A program made the position numbers and the translations under genes. Below the pieces are notes generated by a model, which did no database searches, had not been told where the DNA came from, and saw only the letters and a list, made by a program, of their open reading frames with translations. A DNA stretch of 64,000 bases from the NCBI GenBank assembly GCA_001544655.2, contig FCOD02000023.1:28430-92429 (forward strand), in the 5' to 3' direction. Every line of letters begins with the position of its first letter. Within the stretch, counting starts at the first letter, position 1. This stretch comes from Caballeronia turbans. Its GTDB lineage: Bacteria; Pseudomonadota; Gammaproteobacteria; Burkholderiales; Burkholderiaceae. Below are positions 57,414 through 64,000 of this stretch, piece after piece.

Positions 57414-58103
57414 TTACTTGTAGTCGATCCGCTCGACGCCCGTTTCGGTGCCGAGCAGACAGATGTCCGCGCCGCGCGCGGCGAACAGCCCGACCGTGAC
57501 GACGCCGGGCCACGCATTGATCCGTGCTTCGAGCGCGCGCGGATCGGTGATCGACAGGCCCTTCACGTCGATGATTTCGTTGCCGTTGTCGGTGATGAAC
57601 GGCGAGCCGTCCTTCGTCACACGCACGATCGGCACGCCGCCGAGCGCCGCGAGCTTGCGGCCGATCGCGGTGCGGGCCATCGGCACGACTTCCACGGGCA
57701 GCGGGAACGTGCCCATCACCGGCACGCGCTTGCTCGAATCGGCGATGCACACGAACACGTCCGCCACGGACGCGACGATTTTCTCGCGTGTGAGCGCGCC
57801 GCCGCCGCCCTTGATCATCGCGCCGCTCGCGTCGATTTCATCGGCACCGTCGACGTAGATCGAGAGCGTCTCGATGTCGTTCAGATCGAACACCTTGAAG
57901 CCGTGCGATTCCAGTCGCGCAGTCGTCGCGAGCGAACTCGACACCGCGCCGCGATAACGCGCCTTCGACTTCGCGATGGCGTCGATGAAACAGTTGGCCG
58001 TCGATCCGGTGCCGACGCCGACGATCGCGCCTTCCGGCACGTTCGCGTTCACGTAGTCGGCTGCGGCCTGGCCGACGAGTTGCTTGAGTTCGTCTTGAGT
58101 CAT
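57414..58103 (-). CDS. rpiA: Ribose-5-phosphate isomerase A
   Basis: A pentose-phosphate enzyme interconverting ribose 5-phosphate and ribulose 5-phosphate, 229 residues. Motifs: [46 protein letters not shown], and ends GVERIDYK. The start [18 protein letters not shown] was chosen; the frame is open far upstream but only this part has similarity. It is the last gene of the leftward set from rnr. Confidence 0.95.
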   Translation of the reverse strand: MTQDELKQLVGQAAADYVNANVPEGAIVGVGTGSTANCFIDAIAKSKARYRGAVSSSLATTARLESHGFKVFDLNDIETLSIYVDGADEIDASGAMIKGGGGALTREKIVASVADVFVCIADSSKRVPVMGTFPLPVEVVPMARTAIGRKLAALGGVPIVRVTKDGSPFITDNGNEIIDVKGLSITDPRALEARINAWPGVVTVGLFAARGADICLLGTETGVERIDYK

Positions 58104-58168
58104 GGGAGCGGTGCTGCTTATCGGTGAAAAACGGAATTTTATCGGAGCGCGCGAGGCGCATCCTCCGA

Positions 58169-58564
58169 TCATGCCATCGCGCGCAGGAAGCCGAGCGGAT
58201 CGTGCGAGCGCGCGACCGATGCGATGAACGCGAACACGATAATCGCCAGAACGCCATACACGGCGCGCGCGCCCTTCGTGCGACCGCGCTTGAGCGCAAA
58301 CGTGCCGAGCACGACATAGACGACGAGGCCCGCGATTTTTGCGCCGAGCCACGCGGCGTTCGCGGAGAAGCCGATGATCGCGACCAGCGCGATGGCGCTT
58401 GCGAGCAACAGCGTGTCGACGATGTGCGGGAGGATTTTCGTCGCGCGCGTCGTGAGGAGCCGCGAATTCGTCAGCATCCAGATCCAGCGCAGCACGAAAC
58501 CGGCGATGGACACGCCCGCGCAGATCATGTGGAGCGCGCGCAGCGGCAGAAAATAGTCGCTCAT
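58169..58564 (-). CDS. SirB2 family membrane protein
   Basis: A 131-residue protein with four hydrophobic segments ([74 protein letters not shown]). This is the SirB2 family, once named as an invasion regulator but without a proven biochemical role. It lies between the amidase gene (11 bp) and rpiA (65 bp) on the same strand. Confidence 0.85.
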   Translation of the reverse strand: MSDYFLPLRALHMICAGVSIAGFVLRWIWMLTNSRLLTTRATKILPHIVDTLLLASAIALVAIIGFSANAAWLGAKIAGLVVYVVLGTFALKRGRTKGARAVYGVLAIIVFAFIASVARSHDPLGFLRAMA

Positions 58565-58575
58565 CGGGCTTCCTT

Positions 58576-59421
58576 TTAGTTGGAGAAGTACTTGTCGAGC
58601 AAGGCTTGGGCGATGGCGTCGCTTTCCGCGTCCGCATTGCCCGCGTAGTCCGACGGACGGAAGTGCATCTGGAAGGCGCTGAAAACGCGGCGTGTCTTCT
58701 CGTCAAGCACGCCGTCGGTCGCGATGTCGTAACCGTAGCGCTTCAGCTTTTCCTGCAGCGCGCGCACGTCGCTCGGCGCTTTGGGATCGCGTCCGGCGAG
58801 ATGTGCGGCCACGGTTGCGTCGTCGGGCCATGCGCCCACGCCGGCATCGTATAGCGCTCGCCACGGAAAAAGCGGGCCCGGGTCGATCTTGCGTTGGGGT
58901 GCGATATCGCTATGGCCGACGACTCGCGTCGGCGGGATCCGGCAGCGCGCGACGATATCGCGCGAGAGTTTGATGAGCGCGTCGATCTGCTCGGGCGGAT
59001 ACGGCTGCCACTTGCGGTCGCCGCCTTGTTCACCGATAGGCCCGAGGTTCACATTCTCGATGCCGATCGAGGACGCGTTCAGTTCCGTCGCGCCTTGCCA
59101 GGAACTCACGCCGGCGTGCCAGGCGCGCTTGTCTTCGGGCACCAGCTGATAGACGACAGGCTCGCCCTTTTCGATGCGGGGGGCGTCGGGGACCACGTAA
59201 TGCACGCTGACCTGATCGCCCGTGAGCACCGCGAGCGATCGTGTCTCGTCGATCTCCGTGTAGTGCATCACGAGGAAACGGACGCGGGAGTCGGCGTTTT
59301 TGGCGTGATACCGGGTGTCGGCGATGTAGGTGCCGCGGTCGATCTGGGTGGTGGTGCAGGCGGTGAGGATGCACATCGATATCGATGCGGCTAAGCCGAG
59401 CGCTTTTCTTATGCCTATCAC
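58576..59421 (-). CDS. N-acetylmuramoyl-L-alanine amidase lipoprotein (AmiD-like)
   Basis: The 281-residue product begins at a GTG ([13 protein letters not shown]) with GGGAAGG six bases upstream; the GTGA overlap with the HNH stop supports this start. A lipoprotein signal ends at C22 (LTAC), so it is probably outer-membrane anchored. The Amidase_2 domain has H53 in VMHYTEI and the second ligands in [19 protein letters not shown]; a C-terminal peptidoglycan-binding domain follows ([33 protein letters not shown]). E. coli AmiD cuts anhydro and intact muropeptides. It overlaps the HNH nuclease gene upstream. Confidence 0.9.
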   Translation of the reverse strand: MIGIRKALGLAASISMCILTACTTTQIDRGTYIADTRYHAKNADSRVRFLVMHYTEIDETRSLAVLTGDQVSVHYVVPDAPRIEKGEPVVYQLVPEDKRAWHAGVSSWQGATELNASSIGIENVNLGPIGEQGGDRKWQPYPPEQIDALIKLSRDIVARCRIPPTRVVGHSDIAPQRKIDPGPLFPWRALYDAGVGAWPDDATVAAHLAGRDPKAPSDVRALQEKLKRYGYDIATDGVLDEKTRRVFSAFQMHFRPSDYAGNADAESDAIAQALLDKYFSN

Positions 59422-60317
59422 GATTGCCCTTCCCGGATCGATCGCACGTGCATCCAGTGAATCTGCAGCGCTTCGCGACTTGGTCGTTGCTGAGGATGCT
59501 TCGGCAAACGAAGCAAACGTCCTTCGAGCGAGGCGTATTCGCTTTCTCGCAGCGCTGGAGCGATCGACACTTCGTGAGTCAACGGATCGATCGCGATCAA
59601 CGCGCGGTCGTAGAGTGTGTGCAAGTCGGCGCGCAGCAAGAGTCCATTTCGGACGTCGTTGGTTTCCGGGCCCATGTAGCCGCAGATGTGAGCGGCTTCG
59701 AGAACCTGTGGGACATCGCAGCCCGTTAGCGCGCAACGCTGTTCATAGGCATTGAGCAAGGCCTTGCGGAACGCGGGCTGCCCTTGACGCATGACGATGG
59801 CGGAGAGTGTCTTTTTGCGGGCATCTTCGATACTCGAGGGATTGAAAGCTCCGCTTGCTTCGACTTGCGCCCCCGCCTCGGTTTCGGCCTTGATTTCGGC
59901 CTGCGCGGGCCTCTCGGCTTCGCGCCGCAACGTGAAACTCGTGGGCATCGAGCCTTGGTGCGAGACGTATTCGAAGGAACCTTCGTACTTGAATCCAGCG
60001 CCCGGGTACTCGTACTTTCTCGTGCGATAAAACAGCAGAAGCTCGATGCCACGAAGCCGATGTTCGACGATCAACGAGTCTGAACGTCCAGCGTTCTGCC
60101 CTTGCCAGTGCAGGACGTCGCCTTCGAGCTTATCGACATACTGAACACGGTCCGGCGTTTTCGTCTCGGTGACGAACAGCAGAACCGAATCGAAACCCGC
60201 TGGGCGGAACACGCCCGTATTGATCGTCGCGTCCTGGGTATCGAGAACACCCTTCAACTGCTCGCGCGTGTACACGCTTTTTGCGGCGAGCAGATCACTA
60301 AGTCGGTTTAACGCCAT
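59418..60317 (-). CDS. HNH endonuclease with DUF3427-like N-terminal domain
   Basis: A 299-residue protein with two parts. Residues about 30-130 (GVFRPAGFDSVLLFVTETKT; ELLLFYRTRKY; FEYVSHQGSMPTSFTL) resemble the DUF3427 module found at the end of some restriction-type helicases; that match is from memory. A short Ala/Glu linker follows. Residues 190-245 are an HNH_2 nuclease: C195-x4-C200, the AAH at 208-210, N224, and DLHTLYD at 231-237. It may be a modification-dependent or defence nuclease. The gene is lower in G+C than rlmB and overlaps the amidase gene by GTGA. It starts 51 bp after rlmB. Confidence 0.8.
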   Translation of the reverse strand: MALNRLSDLLAAKSVYTREQLKGVLDTQDATINTGVFRPAGFDSVLLFVTETKTPDRVQYVDKLEGDVLHWQGQNAGRSDSLIVEHRLRGIELLLFYRTRKYEYPGAGFKYEGSFEYVSHQGSMPTSFTLRREAERPAQAEIKAETEAGAQVEASGAFNPSSIEDARKKTLSAIVMRQGQPAFRKALLNAYEQRCALTGCDVPQVLEAAHICGYMGPETNDVRNGLLLRADLHTLYDRALIAIDPLTHEVSIAPALRESEYASLEGRLLRLPKHPQQRPSREALQIHWMHVRSIREGQS

Positions 60318-60368
60318 GACTGATGTTCGAAGCTTCGAATTGCCGATGTGACTAGTGGACGCCGGCCG

Positions 60369-61112
60369 TTACTTCTTCACCTGCCTCTGCCTCACCGCCT
60401 CGAACAAGCAAACCCCGCTCGCCACCGACACATTCAAACTCTCGACCGTCCCCGCCATCGGGATATTCATGACCTCGTCGCACGTCTCGCGCGTGAGCCT
60501 GCGCATACCCTCGCCTTCCGCGCCAACGACGATCGCCACCGGGCCGTCCAGCTTCGTCTCATAGAGCGAAGCCGTCGCCTCGCCCGCCGTTCCGATCACC
60601 CACACGCCCGCGTCCTTGAGCTCGCGCAGGGCGCGCGCCAGATTCGTCACGGTGATGTACGGCACGCTCTCGGCCGCCCCACTCGCCACCTTTGCCGCCG
60701 TCGCGTTCAACCCGGCGGAGCGGTCGCGCGGCGCGATCACCGCATGCGCGCCGGCCGCATCCGCGACGCGCAGGCACGCGCCGAGGTTATGCGGATCGGT
60801 GACGCCGTCGAGCACCAGCAGCAACGGCGTGCCCGAGATGCCGTCGAGCAGTTCCGCCAGGTTCTGCGCGAGCGGAAGATCGTTCGCGCGCGCGACGATG
60901 CCCTGATGCTGGATGTTGCCCGCGAGCCCCCACAGGCGCGATTCGTCCGCCGCGATCAGCCGCACGCCCGCTTCCTTCGCGGTCCGCAGAAAGTCCTGCA
61001 TGCGCCGGTCCTTGCGTGTGGGGTCGTACAGCACCTCCTCGATCGAGGATGCGTCCGCGCGCAAACGTGCGGTCACTGCGTGAAATCCGTATAGAACCTT
61101 GAGACGTGACAT
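60369..61112 (-). CDS. rlmB: 23S rRNA (guanosine2251-2'-O)-methyltransferase RlmB
   Basis: A SpoU-class (knotted) methyltransferase, 247 residues, that modifies the ribosomal P-site loop. N-terminal L30e-like substrate domain ([15 protein letters not shown]) and SPOUT domain with [42 protein letters not shown] and [18 protein letters not shown]. The start [13 protein letters not shown] was chosen; the frame continues upstream without similarity. It follows rnr on the same strand, as usual. Confidence 0.95.
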   Translation of the reverse strand: MSRLKVLYGFHAVTARLRADASSIEEVLYDPTRKDRRMQDFLRTAKEAGVRLIAADESRLWGLAGNIQHQGIVARANDLPLAQNLAELLDGISGTPLLLVLDGVTDPHNLGACLRVADAAGAHAVIAPRDRSAGLNATAAKVASGAAESVPYITVTNLARALRELKDAGVWVIGTAGEATASLYETKLDGPVAIVVGAEGEGMRRLTRETCDEVMNIPMAGTVESLNVSVASGVCLFEAVRQRQVKK

Positions 61113-61151
61113 GACTGATTCGAACCTTCGGTGAAAACTTGAAAAGCACGA

Positions 61152-61182
61152 CGCGGTCCGAAGCACGAAGCATCGGACCGCG
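61152..61182 (-). other. Perfect hairpin between rnr and rlmB
   Basis: A 10-bp perfect stem CGCGGTCCGA / TCGGACCGCG with an 11-base loop lies in the 102-bp gap after the rnr stop. It has no following run of T (TCGTGCTTTTC), so it is a poor terminator; it could be a processing or attenuation site. Confidence 0.6.
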
Positions 61183-61214
61183 CGTATTCGATGGCGACAG
61201 TATTGCGCCCCGCC

Positions 61215-63761
61215 CTAACGCTTCTTGCGCGCCGGCCGCCCCTGCGGCGCCGACTTCGACGCCGCACCGCGTTTCTTCGCCGCGCCAGCGCGCGGGTTTG
61301 TTGAAATCGGCGCACCCTTTTTCGTGCCGCCACGGGCGCGCGTGCCCGGCAGGTCGTCGTCGCCGAACGGGCGGATACGCGGTCCCGCCCCGCCATTGCC
61401 GACGTTCGCGGTCTCGCCCGCAACCACCGGCGGACGCGGCGCCGGCGGCTTCACCGGCGTATCGCGGACGAGCCGGAAATCGATCTTGCGCGCATCGAGA
61501 TCGACGCGGCCCACCTGCACACGCACGCGATCCGACATCCGGTAGCGGATGCCCGTGCGCTCGCCGCGCAGTTCGTTCTTGATCTCGTCGTACTGGAAAT
61601 AATCCGAGCCGAGTTCGGTCACGTGCACGAGACCTTCGATGAAAAGGGAATCCAGCTGCACGAAGATGCCGAACGACGTCACGCCGTTCACCATGCCGCC
61701 GTATTCCTCGCCGAGCTTGTCGCGCATGAAGTAGCACTTGAGCCACGCCTCGACATCGCGCGAGGCTTCATCGGCGCGGCGTTCGTTCGACGAGCAATGC
61801 AGACCGAGCTCCTCCCAGATCGCGACGCTGTTGCGCGCGCGGCCTCGCGCGGTGTCGTCGGCTTTCTGCATCTCGCGCGCCGCTTTGGTGAGGCCGGTGC
61901 TCAGCGATACATCGTGACCGATGTCCGGCAGATACTTCTTGCCCTGCAAAATCGCGTAGATCGCGCGATGTGTGAGCAGGTCGGGATAGCGTCGAATCGG
62001 GCTCGTGAAGTGCGCGTACGCCTCATACGCGAGTCCGAAATGGCCGATATTGTCCGGGCTGTACACGGCTTGCTGCATCGAGCGCAATACCATCGATTGC
62101 AGCATCTGGGCATCGGGCCGGTCGCGGATCTGTGCGATCAGCGCGGCGTAATCGCTCGCGTGGGGCTTGGCGCCGCCGGTCAGCGTGAGGCCGACGCCGC
62201 GCAGGAACGTGCGCAGATTCTCCAGCTTCTCTTCCGTCGGCCCGGCATGCACGCGATACAAACCCGGATGCTTGTTGCGCTTCAGGAAGTCGGCCGCGCA
62301 GACGTTCGCGGCCAGCATGCATTCCTCGATCAGCCGATGCGCGTCGTTGCGATGACGCGGCACGATCTGCTCGATCTTGCCCTGCGAGTTCACGACGATG
62401 TAGGTCTCGGTCGTATCGAAATCGATCGCGCCGCGTTTCTGGCGCGCGGCATGCAGCGACTTGTACACGCCGTAGAGATCCTGCAACTGCGGCAGGATAT
62501 CGGCGCGCTTCGCCGCTTCCGGACCCTTCGTATTGGTGAGCACGGCCGCGACTTCGGTGTACGTAAGACGCGCCGCCGAATGCATCACGCCCGGATAGAA
62601 CTGATACGCCTTGATTTCGCCGCGCGCCGTGATGACCATATCGCACACGAGCACGCAGCGGTCGACATTCGGATTTAGCGAACACAGTCCGTTCGACAGC
62701 TTTTCCGGCAGCATCGGAATCACGCGGCGCGGGAAGTACACCGACGTGCTGCGATCGAGCGCATCGACGTCGAGCGGCTCGCCGGGCCGCACATAATGCG
62801 ACACGTCCGCGATCGCGACCAGCAGGCGGAATCCCTGACCGCGCCCGACCGCCACCGGCTCGCAATAGACGGCGTCGTCGAAGTCGCGCGCGTCCTCGCC
62901 ATCGATGGTGACGAGCGGCACGTCGCGCAGATCGACGCGATGGCGGATATCCACCGGGCGCACTTCGTCGGGCAGCTTGGCGGCCGAGCTCAGCGCGGCG
63001 TCACTGAACTCATGCGGCACGCCGTATTTGCGCACCGCGATCTCGATCTCCATGCCGGGATCGTCGATATCGCCGATCACTTCGGCCACGCGCCCGAGCG
63101 GCTGCGAGTGACGGCTCGGGAAATCCGTCAGATCGACGGACACCACTTGTCCGACCTTCGCCTTCTTCGGATTTTGCGTGATGAGGATGTCGTGACCGAT
63201 GCGCTTGTCTTCCGGCACCAGAATGAGCGCGCCGTTCTCGTTGACGAGGCGTCCGATGATGCGCTTGTTCGCGCGATCGGTCACCTCGACGATATGCCCT
63301 TCCGGCCGCCCGCGCCGGTCATATCCGACGATGCGCGCGAGCACGCGGTCGTTGTGCATGACCTTCTGCATTTCGCCGTTGGGCAAGAACAGATCGTCCT
63401 GACCGTCGTCGCGGATCAGGAAGCCGAAGCCGTCGCGATGTCCTTGTACGCGGCCCGCCACAAAATTCGACGGATGCGTGAGTTGATAGTGGCCGCGCTT
63501 GTCGAGGCGGATTTGCCCGTCGCGTTCCATTGCCGCCAGTCGCTTGAAAAATCCTTCGCGCTCCTGGCGCTTGATCGACAGTGCCTCGGCAATGTCGTTC
63601 GCGGCATGCGGTGTCTCGCTCGTGCGCAGCACGCCGAGAATTTCTTCGCGGCTCGGAATCGGATACGGATATTTGCTCAAGGGCGTAGTCGTGATTTTTC
63701 TCGTTGGACGGGACTTTTGCGGTGCTTTGCAACCAATAATGCGGTCATCGTTGCGGGTCAT
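61215..63761 (-). CDS. rnr: Ribonuclease R
   Basis: A 3'-5' processive exoribonuclease that degrades structured RNA, 848 residues with this start. N-terminal helix-turn-helix and two cold-shock domains (to ~240), the RNB catalytic domain with DGEDARDFDDAVYCE, an S1 domain near the C-terminus (YGGMVNGVTSFGIFVQLDSLFIEGLVHV) and a basic Lys/Arg tail. Two starts are possible: ATG at 63761, or TTG at 63680 giving SKYPYPIPSREEILGVL, the N-terminus common in relatives. Neither has a clear ribosome site. It heads the leftward set that includes rlmB. Confidence 0.95.
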   Translation of the reverse strand: MTRNDDRIIGCKAPQKSRPTRKITTTPLSKYPYPIPSREEILGVLRTSETPHAANDIAEALSIKRQEREGFFKRLAAMERDGQIRLDKRGHYQLTHPSNFVAGRVQGHRDGFGFLIRDDGQDDLFLPNGEMQKVMHNDRVLARIVGYDRRGRPEGHIVEVTDRANKRIIGRLVNENGALILVPEDKRIGHDILITQNPKKAKVGQVVSVDLTDFPSRHSQPLGRVAEVIGDIDDPGMEIEIAVRKYGVPHEFSDAALSSAAKLPDEVRPVDIRHRVDLRDVPLVTIDGEDARDFDDAVYCEPVAVGRGQGFRLLVAIADVSHYVRPGEPLDVDALDRSTSVYFPRRVIPMLPEKLSNGLCSLNPNVDRCVLVCDMVITARGEIKAYQFYPGVMHSAARLTYTEVAAVLTNTKGPEAAKRADILPQLQDLYGVYKSLHAARQKRGAIDFDTTETYIVVNSQGKIEQIVPRHRNDAHRLIEECMLAANVCAADFLKRNKHPGLYRVHAGPTEEKLENLRTFLRGVGLTLTGGAKPHASDYAALIAQIRDRPDAQMLQSMVLRSMQQAVYSPDNIGHFGLAYEAYAHFTSPIRRYPDLLTHRAIYAILQGKKYLPDIGHDVSLSTGLTKAAREMQKADDTARGRARNSVAIWEELGLHCSSNERRADEASRDVEAWLKCYFMRDKLGEEYGGMVNGVTSFGIFVQLDSLFIEGLVHVTELGSDYFQYDEIKNELRGERTGIRYRMSDRVRVQVGRVDLDARKIDFRLVRDTPVKPPAPRPPVVAGETANVGNGGAGPRIRPFGDDDLPGTRARGGTKKGAPISTNPRAGAAKKRGAASKSAPQGRPARKKR

Positions 63762-63847
63762 TCTAACACCCGTCTTTTCAGCCTCACGGGGCTGGCAAGC
63801 CGATACGGCGCGCCCGGCGCGTCGTTACGCGCATTGCTACGAAACGC

Positions 63848-63875
63848 TTGACAGGCACATTGGGGTCGCTATAAT
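63848..63875 (+). promoter_or_regulatory. Consensus sigma-70 promoter of the tRNA-Leu gene
   Basis: TTGACA, 16 bases, TATAAT: both boxes are perfect. The expected start near 63882 lies about 42 bases before the tRNA. Confidence 0.88.
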
Positions 63876-63923
63876 GGCGTTCTTTGCTGGACGCAAAGCA
63901 AATTTTGCAGCACACGCACCCTT

Positions 63924-64000
63924 GCCCAGGTGGCGGAATTGGTAGACGCACTAGGTTCAGGTCCTAGCGGTGGCAACACCGTGGAGGTTCGAGTCCTCTC
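63924..64000 (+). tRNA. tRNA-Leu(CAG), 3' end outside window
   Basis: The sequence begins GCCCAGGTGGCGGAATTGGT, with a D-loop typical of leucine, the anticodon stem CTAGG / CCTAG closing the loop TTCAGGT (anticodon CAG), a long variable arm (CGGTGGCAACACCG) as in class II tRNAs, and the T-arm GAGGTTCGAGTCCTC. The last acceptor bases and CCA region lie beyond the edge. Confidence 0.95.

Noticed and set aside
63924-64000. tRNA as a possible integration site for a genomic island
   Set aside because: No integrase and no repeat of the tRNA 3' end is visible; the 3' side is outside the window.

Overview
The window is a GC-rich chromosomal segment from a betaproteobacterium of the Burkholderia sensu lato group, most like Caballeronia or Paraburkholderia. 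This rests on conserved gene blocks (ndk-rlmN-rodZ; surE-pcm-nlpD-rpoS; dnaX-ybaB-recR with the SRP RNA gene; trxA-rho; moeA-moaD-moaE with a truncated haemoglobin and an Rrf2 regulator; rnr-rlmB), on a type B L31, and on protein sequences recognised from memory. No database search was run. No insertion sequence, prophage, CRISPR array or plasmid function was seen. The window opens inside rodZ and closes inside a tRNA-Leu(CAG) gene.

Layout. 1-5.2 kb: rodZ (partial), rlmN, ndk, a BAX-inhibitor-like membrane protein and rlmD. 5.2-10 kb: a DEDD exonuclease and the stress-survival block surE-pcm-nlpD-rpoS, read leftward. 10-12 kb: a quinone oxidoreductase facing a lone GT9 glycosyltransferase. 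12.3-19.9 kb: a leftward run that begins with dnaX-ybaB-recR and continues into a DUF1653 gene, a CaiB-type CoA transferase and a complete ABC importer. 20-23.7 kb: ffs, trxA, rho, mtfA and rpmE2. 23.9-36.9 kb: a GT39 glycosyltransferase, a MATE exporter, a 2011-residue alpha-2-macroglobulin with its partner PBP1C, a ComEA-like protein and a YidB-like protein. 37-43 kb: clpB with a clear heat-shock promoter, an NsrR-like regulator divergent from a group III truncated haemoglobin, and the molybdenum cofactor genes. 43-48.5 kb: a NUDIX hydrolase, the two N-degron tRNA-protein transferases aat and bpt, pyrD, and a cystine-type binding protein and permease. 48.5-57.4 kb is the most accessory-looking part: a Gfo/Idh oxidoreductase with a GntR regulator, a GT4 glycosyltransferase, an ElaA-like acetyltransferase, a DUF1839 gene, a 1-kb gene-poor stretch, and a Crp/Fnr regulator coupled to a polyprenyl-phosphate glucose phosphotransferase. 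57.4-64 kb: a leftward run rnr-rlmB-HNH nuclease-amiD-like-sirB2-rpiA, then the tRNA.

The least ordinary content is as follows. An HNH nuclease with a DUF3427-like N-terminal domain overlaps a lipoprotein amidase gene by GTGA inside a housekeeping run and is lower in G+C than rlmB. An apparently orphan terminator lies on the minus strand in the 52.7-53.1 kb intergenic region. A 1-kb leader-like region precedes the orphan exopolysaccharide-initiating pair. An in-frame hexanucleotide repeat lies within the macroglobulin gene. None of these is proven to be a new system; the HNH/amidase pair is the best candidate to follow up.
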